Translations under genes and position numbers: made by a program
Shown: positions 22,387 through 33,092 of the stretch, in pieces
Position numbering within the stretch: position 1 is the first letter of the stretch
How the letters are laid out: every line of letters begins with the position of its first letter
DNA from: Thelonectria olida
Lineage: Eukaryota; Ascomycota; Sordariomycetes; Hypocreales; Nectriaceae
DNA length: 64,000 nucleotides
Direction: 5' to 3'
NCBI GenBank assembly: GCA_020736575.1
Contig: JAGPYM010000007.1
Location: 310,001-374,000 of the forward strand
Notes under the pieces: model-generated
Told to the model about the DNA's origin: nothing
Databases searched by the model: none
Seen by the model: only the letters and a program-made list of their open reading frames with translations

Positions 22387-22869
22387 TTATTCCAGCAAGT
22401 CATCCAGCTCTTTGTCGGATTCCTCGTCCAATCTTCGCTGCTCCTCTGCTTCGAGCATATCCTTCAACATTACTCGCTGCCTCACTCGAGCCCTTTGACC
22501 CCAATCTGCGCCCGTGCCGTCGCCTTCAGGGTCAAGTTCGGGTTCCTGTTCAGCGATACCACGGAGCTCGTTGGGCGAAATCTGTGCCTTCGCCTCCGCC
22601 TCCGCCTTTTCCTTCGCGTCCTGCTCCTCCATCTTCTTGACGGCAACCTTAGTCGACAGCTTCATGATGTAAGGCCGCAACAGCATGTAGCCGCCCACTA
22701 TCATGATTAAGCGCAGCCAGCCCTTGGTATCCAAGCTAGTGAAAGTTGACGAGAGGTTGTTGCTTGCGTTGGCTCCATACTGGAGGAATTGAGCCACAAA
22801 CTTGCCCAGGGCATTGAGCTCGACTTGCTCATTGTCGACTGGCTGTTGCTGCTGAGTCTCGGGATCCAT
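22387..22869 (-). CDS. PGA2: PGA2-like endoplasmic reticulum trafficking protein
   Basis: This is a single exon of 160 residues starting at ATG 22869. One membrane segment (WLRLIMIVGGYMLLRPYIM) lies near residues 52-70. It is followed by a charged coiled-coil region (KKMEEQDAKEKAEAEAKAQ) and a conserved GADWGQRARVRQRVMLKDMLEAEE block near the C-terminus, in the pattern of the PGA2 family. In yeast Pga2 is an essential ER/nuclear-envelope protein needed for Gas1 and alkaline phosphatase processing. The N-terminal side should face the lumen if the charged tail is cytosolic. Assignment rests on overall pattern and length. Confidence 0.82.
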   Translation of the reverse strand: MDPETQQQQPVDNEQVELNALGKFVAQFLQYGANASNNLSSTFTSLDTKGWLRLIMIVGGYMLLRPYIMKLSTKVAVKKMEEQDAKEKAEAEAKAQISPNELRGIAEQEPELDPEGDGTGADWGQRARVRQRVMLKDMLEAEEQRRLDEESDKELDDLLE

Positions 22870-24783
22870 AGTGGCGCGTCTGAGTCAGAAAATAATGCGG
22901 ATGTTGAAAAGAAGAAGACCTGGACGAATTCTAGATCCTGGTGCAAGCTGACTTGAATGCAGAGTCGGATGATGCGCTGCGCCTGGGTCGAGTAAGGCGC
23001 TTGTCTTTAGGGGTAATTGCTCAGGCTGATGCTAGGAGGCGGAGTGCTGACTGGCAAGACTAAGGCCAAAGCAATGAATCTATGGTGATAGATTCACGCA
23101 ACAAGCAAATGAACACGGTATGGCTGATGTTGAGGCTCGAGTCGCAAGAGACGATGTTGGAACTTGAAGATTTTATAGCGCGGTGGTTGCTGTCCTTATT
23201 AGAGTGGGTGGATTTCTCCGATGGTCCCGGCTTTTCTACGCGGAAAAGGGTCTGGTGGCAATGAAGAGATGGCTGTTATTAAACTTTTAATCACTCATTG
23301 CGTCCCATCTTATCATTGTTATTATCGTCATGTTTTTATGAGTTATAATTTGAACGATGATGATTTATTCTGGGTAATTGTTGTAAGAAGCATTTTTAAC
23401 TGGCATGGGCAGGCAGATATGCATGCGGGAGTGCACGCGACACAGTTTCAGGACATGCTTCGTCTTCGACTACAGGTAATAGAGGACCATGATCGTTCAT
23501 CTCGTCGCAGATAATTCATAGTTCCACATGAAATACAAGTCTCCGATCCTCACATCAGTTTTCAGGCTTAGTATCTCTCTCTGATCGACACGGGCAATGA
23601 GTCTTTCGACAAGTGATGCCAAAATCCGAGGTAGGCTCGTCAAGGCAAGTGCAAGGATGATTGGGACCGCAGTTCAATCGAGAGTGTGATTGTGTCGTCG
23701 AAGAGCCCTCCTTGGTCAATTCCACTTCATGGGCGCCATGTTGTTGGAGGAGAGCTGCTTGGTATTAGTAAAAATATGAAGTAAAAGCCTGCTTCTATGT
23801 ACCATGGCAAGTATCTAGCGATGCATCAACGTCGGCCATTGTTTGAAGATATTCGTTCCCGGAAAGACGTAAAGGAGCTGGGTTTGAGATGTTCCGATGA
23901 CAAGGAGAAAAAGAAACCTGACCCGGTGCAATACCAACGTCAGCATGGCCTTCTTTATATGGTCGAGAACACCATAACGTGCCTCTACCAAATGTATGTC
24001 ACATTTCAAGGCGCATAAGGATTAGTCGGCTCTCATTGCTCCAAGCCCGACCAATTGAGATAGGCTTATGGCCAAGCCACCCCGAGCATGACCTCACAGA
24101 TGATCGCAATGACAAGCTGGACACCTCTGGGAGCTGCTTTCTATGCTTCATCTCTATTTGCGAACGAATTCCACGCCGAGGCACGAATGAAAGGGTGCCA
24201 TTTTCGCTGGTTGGTAGACGGATGTTTGATCTTGCTGAGAGGGTTGTTTCTGAGGGGACGAGTGATAGTATTTGAAAGGATGAAAAAGATAAAATGCTTA
24301 GATATGCAGCTGCAGAAGGGGTATCAAGCCACTGACTTCAGGTATAAAACAGGTAATGAAGCATAACGAATGAACGAAATAAAATAAATAATAAGATGAT
24401 ATAGGGACAATGAATAACCAGCATTTCAGATCCTGCCTGACACACTTCGAGTGCCGTTCCAGAACCTGAGACTCTCAGGCTCAATCAATGGAGGGGATGC
24501 GCTAGCACGTGACCTTAGTAGGTCGTTCTGCACCCATTCCATTCCACGAACGCTGAGTGGACGCACCAATTCCGACGACGACCCGACAGACCCACTGTTC
24601 AGCACCAGACGACTTCCCTCGAGCCAGCAGGTCCAGCACAGCTCAAAAATTTCCAAGCATCATATCAGCAGCAGCACCAGCGAGTGTTTCCTGAATTGCC
24701 CCAACCCCGTTTCTCTCTTCCTTCTCCCCTCAATCTCTTTCTAATCATTTTCTGCTGTATTTATATACCCGGTGAATTCCATC
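22870..24783. other. divergent intergenic region, PGA2 / EF-Tu
   Basis: This is 1.9 kb between divergent start codons. A CACGTG occurs at 24506-24511. The last 120 bases before the EF-Tu ATG are C/T-rich. Short AT-rich segments occur at 23270-23400 and 24240-24420. No gene is recognised. Confidence 0.5.
24506..24511. promoter_or_regulatory. CACGTG upstream of EF-Tu
   Basis: This E-box core (AGCACGTGAC) lies 278 bases before the EF-Tu start. Confidence 0.4.
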
Positions 24784-26186
24784 ATGTCGACCGCCTTCCG
24801 ATCTGTGGCGCCGTTCATGCGCACCGCGCGCCATGGCCTCAACTCTGCGAGAGTCAACCCCCTCCAGTCCGCCTTCAAGAAACAGAACGCTTCTGGCATG
24901 CTCAACCTCTACCGCACATACGCCGTATTCGAGCGATCTAAGCCTCACGTCAACATTGGTACCATTGGCCACGTCGATCACGGCAAGGTTCGTCCCATTG
25001 TTCACCAATTGATTTTGCTAGAATCCGCTCAACTGACCTTTTCGACTCTCAGACCACCCTGTCCGCTGCCATCACCAAGCGTCAGGCCGAGAAGGGCTTC
25101 GCCAACTTCCTCGACTATGGCTCCATTGACAAGGCTCCCGAGGAGCGCAAGCGTGGTATCACCATTTCCACTGCACACATCGAGTACTCGACCGAGAACC
25201 GCCACTACTCCCACGTCGACTGCCCTGGTCACGCCGATTATATCAAGAACATGATTACTGGTGCTGCCAACATGGACGGTGCCATCATTGTCGTTGCTGC
25301 ATCTGATGGTCAAATGCCCCAGACCCGAGAGCATTTGCTTCTTGCCCGTCAGGTCGGTGTTCAGAAGATTGTCGTCTTCGTCAACAAGGTCGATGCCATT
25401 GACGATCCTGAGATGCTTGAGCTCGTCGAGATGGAGATGCGTGAGCTCCTCTCCACATATGGCTTTGAGGGTGACGAGACCCCTGTGATCATGGGTTCTG
25501 CCCTGATGGCTCTCAACAACCAGCGACCCGAGATTGGTAACGAGAGGATTGATGAGCTTCTCAAGGCTGTCGACGAGTGGATCCCCACCCCCGAGCGTGA
25601 CATGGACAAGCCCTTCCTCATGTCCGTCGAGGATGTCTTCTCCATTGCTGGCCGTGGTACCGTCGTCTCTGGCCGTGTCGAGCGTGGTACCCTGAAGCGT
25701 GATGAGGAGATTGAGCTGGTCGGCAAGGGTAACGAGGTTATCAAGACCAAGGTTACCGATATTGAGACCTTCAAGAAGTCCTGCGAGCAGTCCCAGGCTG
25801 GTGACAACTCTGGTCTCCTCGTCCGTGGTATCCGTCGTGAGGATGTCCGCCGTGGTATGGTTGTCTGCAAGCCTGGCTCTGTCACCTCCCACACTCAATT
25901 CCTTGCTTCCCTCTACGTCCTCACCAAGGAGGAGGGTGGCCGACACACTGGCTTCCAGGAGCACTACCGACCTCAGCTTTACCTCCGTACTGCTGATGAG
26001 TCCATTGACCTGACCTTCCCTGAGGGTACCGAGGATGCTTCCTCCAAGATGGTTATGCCCGGTGACAACGTCGAGATGGTTGTTACTATGACCCACCCCA
26101 ACGCCATTGAGGTTGGTCAGCGATTCAACATTCGTGAGGGTGGCCGTACTGTGGCCACTGGTCTCTGCACCCGCATTGTCAAATAA
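24784..26186 (+). CDS. TUF1: mitochondrial elongation factor Tu
   Basis: Two exons (24784-24987, 25053-26186) give 445 residues. It delivers aminoacyl-tRNA to the mitochondrial ribosome with GTP. The first 45 residues are Arg/Ser/Ala-rich with almost no acid, as in a matrix-targeting peptide, and end before [20 protein letters not shown]. The G motifs are GHVDHGKT (G1), DCPGHADY (G3) and NKVD (G4). Domains 2 and 3 are complete to TGLCTRIVK. The 65-base intron falls exactly between the K and T of the P-loop. The ATG at 24784 is preferred over an in-frame GTG 12 bases upstream. Codon use is strongly biased to C-ending codons and GGT/CGT, as in highly expressed genes. Confidence 0.97.
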
Positions 26187-26941
26187 GCGGTTGAATGAAG
26201 TTTAACTTGGTTGCTGGAGTAAATCTTGAAACCGGGCAACAGACAAAATGGGCATCTGGGCGGATTAAACGACATTGAGGGGATATTGTACGAATTATTG
26301 GCGCTGATGTATTATGGCACGTCTCCCATCTGAGCCTAGAAGCTCTTGTATATCTACGGCCAGGGGGTTCAAAGCTCTCCGCTCTGCTTCTCTCCGCTGT
26401 CTTGATGATTGCATATAGACAAAATAGGGGAGGCAGTAATTAAGACTTGTAAAACTAGCTTTCAGATCCTCTGCTCGTTTAGCGTGATGTGTGAAGAGAA
26501 TAACGAACCACTCAGAAAAAGGGCCGGAACTGCCAAATGTCGTCACGTAGTTTCCTAGGGTCACCGACAAACAATCATAGACGCGCAACCATTGGCATTA
26601 TTTAGTGATCGATTGACAGAAGACATTGACAGCTGTCTAGATCATGACCAGTCCCCTAAACCCGACCGAGTAGCATTGAACCGAGGTCGCGCATCTATGA
26701 TGCGTAGACGGAGAGCGATCGAGACGAGGGGAGAGGCACGTTTGTGTGGTCCAATGCAATGGTATTCGTCTATTCGGATCAAGTTCGTTACGACGAGGAT
26801 CCTCAGACCCAAGCAAGCCATAAAACTCCGGTTCCAAGCGGCCGCCTTCCAGATGCTTTTCGCGAGGCCCTGACTTCCCCTCGAGAGTTCCGTCCCCTAC
26901 TTGCCTCCAGCCCCATCCGAGAATTTTCGTTCCAACATCGT
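26187..26941. other. convergent spacer, EF-Tu / RPS29
   Basis: This is 755 bases between two gene ends. It holds the terminators of both. Open frames are short and not protein-like. Confidence 0.5.
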
Positions 26942-27316
26942 TTATCGGTACTGTAGACGCGAAAGATAAATGTCAGCCTCTTTCCTTGCCAGATGCTCGC
27001 TTCCACTGTCGAGGAGGGTGGTTTCAAGGTTGGTTTTTCGTTCGCTTCGACTTACTTTGTTGAAGCCGATGTCCTTGGCCTTCTCACGGAAGCACTGACG
27101 GCACAGGTTGAGCTCGTACTTGCGGATCAGACCGGCCTTGTGCTTGCAGACGCGGCTAAACAGAGAAGATTCCAGTCAGCAACCATTTTCGAGGTTTCCT
27201 TTCGAGAGAGCAAGCTAAGATAGCTGCCGAACGGGCGGGAGAATAGGATCGTACCAGCTGCGAGAGCCCTTGCCGTAGTTTCGGGGACGCGAGTTCCAGA
27301 CGCTTTCGTGAGACAT
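26942..27316 (-). CDS. RPS29: 40S ribosomal protein uS14 (S29)
   Basis: Three coding exons (27255-27316, 27056-27155, 26942-26950) give 56 residues, the exact family length. The protein begins [20 protein letters not shown] and holds the zinc-binding pairs CRVC and CRQC. It ends GFNKYR. The first intron (99 bases) splits the first zinc cysteine codon. The second (105 bases, GTAAGT donor, CTACAG acceptor) leaves a last exon of only nine bases coding Tyr-Arg-stop. It is a small zinc protein of the 40S head near the mRNA path. It is divergent from the disulfide isomerase gene. Confidence 0.95.
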
Positions 27317-27801
27317 GATTGCGGTGTTGGATGCCGAAAGCTGGAGTTGCGGATGGTGATATTCGCGAAGGGTTGGGATAGTGGGCGTGAAATTTTGTGT
27401 GAATTTCTCAAAGCGCCTACCGATTGGAGGGTTGACAGCCCCAGGACGAGCGTTTGTGTGGGGTGGTCCGTGAGGGCCAAAGAGCACGTGATTGCTACCG
27501 TGAGAGGCACTATCAACTTATCTTATCTTCACGTGGAACGGAAACCATGCTCCGAGCACTAGCCACAATCCCCCCCACCAACTTGGTATGCTTGTGGCTG
27601 CGAGCTTACATCACCGCTTCCGTTTCAGACCAGACCAAGCTCTCTGCAAAGTGGCATCTTGGAGTCTGATTTCCAAGCAATCGCAACATTCATAAAGTAA
27701 TTACAAGTCCGTTTCGAGATTTTGCTTCTGACATCAATTCTAACTTTTTTTCTTAGTCAAACTATCGATAAACAATCCTAACATAGACTTCCATCATCAC
27801 A
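27317..27801. promoter_or_regulatory. divergent promoter RPS29 / disulfide isomerase
   Basis: This 485-base spacer separates divergent ATGs. It holds two CACGTG sites, at 27485-27490 and 27530-27535, and an AT-rich C/T leader before the isomerase ATG. No coding potential is seen. Confidence 0.6.
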
Positions 27802-28973
27802 ATGGTTGTCATCAAGAGCTTCGTGCTAGCCGCCCTGGCAGCTACGGCCGCCGCCAAGTCCGCGGTCATCGACCTCATGCCCAAGAACTTCGACAAGATT
27901 GTCCTTCAGTCCGGAAAGCCCACGCTCGTCGAGTTCTACGCCCCCTGGTGCGGCCACTGCAAGACCCTCGCCCCCGTGTACGAGGAGCTTGCCTTTGCTC
28001 TCGAGCACGGCAAGGATAAAGTCCAGATCGCCAAGGTCGACGCCGATGCCCACCGTGACCTGGGTAAGCGATTTGGAGTTCAGGGATTCCCTACGCTCAA
28101 GTGGTTCGACGGAAAGAGCAACAAGCCCACAGACTACAAGTCGGGTCGTGATATTGACAGCTTGACCGAGTTCATTGCCGAGAAGACTGGCGTTCGACCC
28201 AAGAAGAAGCAGGAACTGCCCAGCGAGGTTGTTTACCTGAACGAGCAGACCCTCAACGAGGCTGTTGGTGCCACCAAGAACGTCCTGGTTGCCTTCACCG
28301 CCCCTTGGTGCGGCCGTAAGTTGCCCAAAACCGCATCATGTGTTGTGCAAGGACCGAACTAATTGTATTCATTATAGACTGCAAGACTCTCGCTCCCGTC
28401 TGGGAGACCGTCGCGACTGACTACATCAACGACGACAACGTCCTCATTGCCAAGGTTGATGCCGACTCGCCCCAGAATAAGGAATGGGCTCGATCTCTGG
28501 GCGTCTCCGGCTACCCCACCATCAAGTTCTGGCCTGCTGGCAGCAAGGAGCCTGAGGAGTACCAGAGCGGTCGATCCGAGGATGCCATCCTCCAGTTCGT
28601 CAATGAGAAGGCTGGAACCTACCGTGTCCCTGGCGGTGAGCTGAACGACATTGCCGGCACCGTCGAGTCACTTGGCTCTCTCGTTGCCAAGTACGTCAAC
28701 GGCGAGGAGCTCTCCAAGGTTGCCAAGGAGGTCCAGAAGGAGGCCGAGACCGTCAAGGATGAGGCTCAGAAGAAGTACGCCGAGTACTACGTTCGTGTCT
28801 TTGACAAGCTCAACCGCATTGACGGTTATGTCGCTAAGGAGCTTGCCCGGTTGAGTGGTATTCTGGAGAAGGGCGGTCTCGCTCCTAGCAAGCGGGACCA
28901 GATCAAGGCCAAGATCAACATTCTCAGCACCTTTGTCAAGGAGAAGGCTGAGGAAGTTAAGGATGAACTGTAA
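27802..28973 (+). CDS. tigA: protein disulfide isomerase, ERp38/TigA type
   Basis: Two exons (27802-28315, 28378-28973) give 369 residues. It should form and shuffle disulfides in the ER. The first 18 residues are a hydrophobic signal peptide ending AAAK. Two thioredoxin domains follow, with active sites APWCGHC near residue 52 and again near residue 171. The C-terminal 120 residues are the helical ERp29c domain (KYVNGEELSKVAKEV..., DYVAKELARLSGILEKG-like). The chain ends KDEL, a retention signal. The 62-base intron splits the histidine codon of the second CGHC. Domain order a-a'-D matches ERp38 of Neurospora and TigA of Aspergillus. Confidence 0.95.
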
Positions 28974-29193
28974 AGAATTAATAGCACGTTATACTTGGAG
29001 AAGGATACAGTAGAAACGGGAATTGACATTTGAACGAGTAATGCCAAATTGTTGGGCTTCGCCTTTGCCATGACTTGGACGTAAAATGAGCCAGCGAAAT
29101 TCCAACTCTATGTTGTCTAGGTAGTCATATCTTCGAAAGGACAGCCCCTAACGCCTTGCAACCTCCAAATACACTGAATGTCCGCAAACATGG

Positions 29194-29532
29194 CTATTTA
29201 CTTGGACCCCCTTCTTTGGCCTTGGCTTCCTGGAGAGCGGCTTCCAAGTTGTCAATTCTTCTCTGCATCTCATCCACTGCCCCTGGGGTTAGATTTCTTT
29301 GGAAATGGCCTGTTTCGTTATGAGGACTCACTCCTGGCGAAAATCTCCGACGAGACACCGGCAAACTTGTTGGATAAAGAGTTCAAGAGCTCTTCCACGG
29401 CAGACTGGACGTCAGCAGGACCGTCCTCGGGTGCCTAGCAGATGAAATTAGCGATGTTATTCACAAGGACTGGGATAAAAGACGTACGACCTCTGTCTTG
29501 TTGAGCTTGTTTTCGGAGTTGTTGCCGGACAT
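29194..29532 (-). CDS. heat shock factor-binding protein 1 (HSBP1)-like coiled coil
   Basis: Three small exons (29488-29532, 29332-29434, 29194-29276), with introns of 53 and 55 bases, give 76 residues. The joined product reads as HSBP1: DVQSAVEELLNSLSNKFAGV, then SSEIFARMDEMQRRIDNLEAAL, with leucines and hydrophobics in heptads. In animals HSBP1 forms a coiled-coil oligomer that binds the trimerisation region of HSF1 and also helps WASH complex assembly. The fungal role is unknown. Donors GTACGT and GTGAGT and acceptors TAG and CAG are standard. It is divergent from the RING ligase gene. Confidence 0.88.
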
Positions 29533-30126
29533 GGTGACTGTGAAAGGGGAGTGATGATGGAGGGGACTGAACGATGAGAGTGCGAAAAGGAATGAATAAT
29601 TCGTAGGCACTATGAGATGCGCATGAGTTGACGTTTGAAAAGAAAGCACGGAAGAGGAAATTCGAGGCAGCTATGTCTTTTAACTCGGGTCCTTCAGGTT
29701 GTTGGTTGTTGGCTGTTAGTCCCAAGCATGGAATTTCGGCTCGCTGTTTACTGAGGCTCAAGGTCACGTATTCGTACCAGCTTAGGTTGCTGTCATGGGT
29801 GGCGTGCGGGAAAACGGCGTTTCTGCACCTCCGCACTTGAGCCCCAGTTGCCGCCACATTCCGTCATGGTACCTGAGGAGCCCTCTGAAGCATCCTGCAT
29901 TTTCAGGGACCGTAACTCTACAAGTAGCTTGAATCATCACCACCATCACCACCACCACCACCACCTCACCAGTGAACTACGCGACAACTTTCCTAATCAA
30001 TTATACCACGACGCCCCCGGGCGGATGCCCACGAGCTCCATCGTCACCATCGCCAATGTGCTCCCATTTCACCTAAACTAGGATGTTGCTGCGGTAGCCT
30101 CTCTGCCGCCCGCCCGCTGATCCAGC
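29533..30126. promoter_or_regulatory. divergent promoter HSBP1-like / RING ligase
   Basis: This 594-base spacer separates divergent ATGs. It holds a CAC/ACC trinucleotide run. No other coding sequence is seen. Confidence 0.5.
29936..29967. repeat. (CAC)n microsatellite
   Basis: This is a nearly pure CAC run with two CAT interruptions in non-coding DNA. Confidence 0.8.
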
Positions 30127-32633
30127 ATGCCACCGTCGCAAACCCCCCTCGCCTATGTGGCATTTACTTTCTTCGTCATCTGGATCATTCTTCCCGAGCC
30201 CGATGTTATGAGCGGATCTCTGACGCTTTCCGACCTGGCCTCCCAGAGACTATCAGTATTTCGGAATTCTCTCGATGTTTTGAATACGACTACCTGGGGC
30301 GATTTTGCGCCACGGACGAGCAACGATACCAACACCCAGCAGCCCAAGTACTTGAACCTCAGCGGGTTTCGAGAAAAGGACAACTTTGCATGGGACGACC
30401 TGCAGCGTTTCCGAGACAGAAGCAACGAGTTCAGTCAACATGCCATACCCACGCTGCAAGGACAGGAAGTTTGGGATCGAGGAGGAGATGCGGTTTGGAT
30501 GAACGCATCTGGGACGGTCCATGGCGAATGGGTTCGACGAAACGGGACTGTGCAAAGGGGATACGACAGCTATAACCTCACTCAGAACGCCCCTGATATG
30601 GAATGGATCGGGGACAAGGTCTCATGGGCGCGCAACATAACCGGAAACTCCGGGAGGATAATGCTGCGGATCGATTCGAACAAGACGACGAGCGAGTTTG
30701 GACCGCCATCGGAAGACGGCTTACGGGCCTCTCGTCACTCAGTACGGGGCGTCAAGGGGACTACGACTATTGAAGATATCGACGGCTCGGGCCATAATTG
30801 GGAGATGAGGCTTTGGGGCGTCCATTGGCCATATGCGGGAGCAATCCTCATGACGACAACGAGCGAAAAGTTCGACGGCATCTTTGGACTCCCGCATCTA
30901 GTCCCAAGCGAGGACCTCTTCTACTCGAGCCAATGGCTCTTGAACCAGTCTCTGGCTCGCACTCTTGCTAGGAAGGAGGAAAATCGCTTCATCGACCAGA
31001 CGGTGCCATGGACTTCAGACCTGGAGAACCCCATGTACACGACCAGTCCATCGCCGCACTGCGAGTATGTTATGTTTGCTCAGATGTACCCCCAGCTCGA
31101 CAGATCTCTGGATTCGACGGAGAGGATGTGACGAGGGCGATGAGAGATGCCGTGATAGAAGCCATCGAATCCGAATTGCTATCGCCACAGGGTGCTCCTA
31201 TTCCCAAGGTGCCAAAGATGCAGATGTCGATCGTCATCTATTCGCCCGACTGTGGCTTCTTCCTCGAGTCCAAGGGCCCTCCGGACTTCCCACCTGGCGA
31301 GGCTCAACATCTCATAGGGATGAAGACAGAAGTTCACATCTATCAAGTAAAGGCGTGGATCATCGCCTATGCCATGGTTGTCTTTGGACAAGTCAACCTA
31401 CTCAAGAACCAGATGAAGGAGTCATGCACTCCGTCTACCCTGGGCCGCGTGAGCTTCTGGACAATTGCCGTCATGGTTATGGTCGATGGTATGGCCTTGA
31501 CCGCTGCAGCCACCTGGGTTTCGTCAGCAGCAGCCACCTTCTTGCCAACCCTCACCCTCTTATTTTTTGCTTTCCTCTCCACGACTATTGGCGGAGGCTT
31601 CTTGGCTAAGATATGGGAGGTCCAGCTCCCCGAGACACGACCTCGTCGTGACCCTACTCCGTCTTCAGGTGCCACCAATAGTGGCGCATCGTCAGGGGCG
31701 ATAACTCCCAACCCCCCGGGCACTGGGCCTCTGCTTCCAGCCCCCGTGACGGCGAGTCAACCAAGAAGGCCATTGGAACAACCTGTCATTGTTCCATTTG
31801 ATCAAGATGTTGATGCCGAGATTGCTGAAGCCGCAAGTGCTGTGCCCAACGGCACGGCGAGACAACGTCCGGCCGCAACCGAGCCTCAGTCTTTCCAGAC
31901 AATCATAGGGCGATTGATACTGTCCTCGCTCTGCATCGTCTTCCTCGCCATCTCCTCAACTACCTGGTACCCAAGCCTTCGGTCTCTCTTCCTCAACACC
32001 TGCACCCTCATATACCTATCTCTCTGGGTCCCCCAAATCCACCGCAACGTCATCCGCAATTGTCGAAGGGCTTTGACCTGGCCGTTTGTTGTGGGCCAGT
32101 CGGTCCTACGTCTCTTACCAGTCGCCTATTTTTGGGTACACGAGGATAACTTTCTTTACGCCCAGCCCGACGTCCGAGTCTTTCTCCTCTTCTGCGCTTG
32201 GGTGTGGTTTCAGCTTCTCATCCTCGCTGCTCAAGACGTCGTTGGCCCACGGTTTGGCATACCCGCTGGCTGGACCCCTGAGGCGTGGGACTACCATCCG
32301 ATTCTCCGCGAGGATGGTCTCGAAACAGGTGGCCTGCCAATTGGATTGATCACGGACGAGGGGTCTGGAGCATCCACGACAGCCCAGTCTGATGACGACC
32401 GCACCAAGAAGCGCCGTTCTACTCGCACCATGGACTGCGCTATTTGCCGGGAGATCCTCGAGGTCCCGGTCGTATCAGCCGGGGACGAAGACACGGGCGT
32501 AGCGGGCGTCTTTGCACGACGGTTGTATATGGTGACGCCATGCCGTCACATTTTCCATAGTGCCTGTTTGGAGGGATGGATGCGATATCGGCTGCAGTGT
32601 CCCAATTGTCGAGAGGAGCTGCCACCTCTGTAG
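30127..32633 (+). CDS. dscA: Tul1/DscA-type transmembrane RING E3 ligase, with apparent one-base frameshift
   Basis: Two overlapping open frames (30127-31131 and 31008-32633, one base out of phase) together make one Tul1/DscA protein. The first gives an N-terminal membrane segment (YVAFTFFVIWIILP) and a long lumenal domain with several NxT/S sites, up to CEYVMFAQMYP. The second continues from ISGFDGED through SIVIYSPDCGFFLESKGPP, six or so membrane segments and a C-terminal RING-H2 (CAIC, then CRHIFHSAC, then CPNC). One extra C in the run at 31089-31093 would join them. A 50-base intron (GTACCC at 31086 to GAG at 31135) would also restore frame but has weak sites and drops conserved-looking residues. 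The family forms the Golgi Dsc ubiquitin ligase that activates SREBP in fungi. Confidence 0.85.
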
Positions 32634-33092
32634 GCGATGAGAGCGTTGCTATTTGAATTAAATCATGAGCGTACACGCAAGTGTGTTATGATAGCGAAAT
32701 TGGAGATTGACACGACTAGCAGGATATGTATAGAAAGGATAGCATTTTAAATAAAACAAAAGTTCACCTCTGAAGTCATAGGCTTGCTATTCAGTCACTC
32801 GGGAAAACTGGAAAGGTCTTTAAGGAGAAGGTGGGAAAAGACTGCGTGTGCTCTTTGCTTTTCTCACTCATTAAGGAGTTAAGAGGCCAAACGGGGAGCG
32901 GACAGCGGGGAGCAGACTGACATGTATACCAGAGAAGTGATGGTTTGTGGTGCAGTATTGAGCAGTACTGAGCTTTGAGAAGTCGGTGGTTGAAAGAAGA
33001 GATGAAAAAAAGGCAAGGTATTTATGATCAAAAAGGCAATAGAGGGGAATAAACGATGCATTCAGACCTATACGCGTGGGCTCCCGCTTGTG
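32634..33092. other. convergent spacer, RING ligase / racemase
   Basis: This is 459 bases between gene ends, AT-rich near 32650-32770 where both terminators are expected. No gene is seen. Confidence 0.5.

Noticed and set aside
25029..26096. Long minus-strand open frame (355 residues) opposite EF-Tu
   Set aside because: It is the antisense shadow of a gene with strong codon bias. The plus-strand product is unmistakably EF-Tu.
31008..31130. Separate start (ATG 31008) for the C-terminal part of the RING ligase
   Set aside because: The early residues of that frame are a shadow of the upstream exon. Family likeness begins only after the C run, so a frameshift is the better reading.
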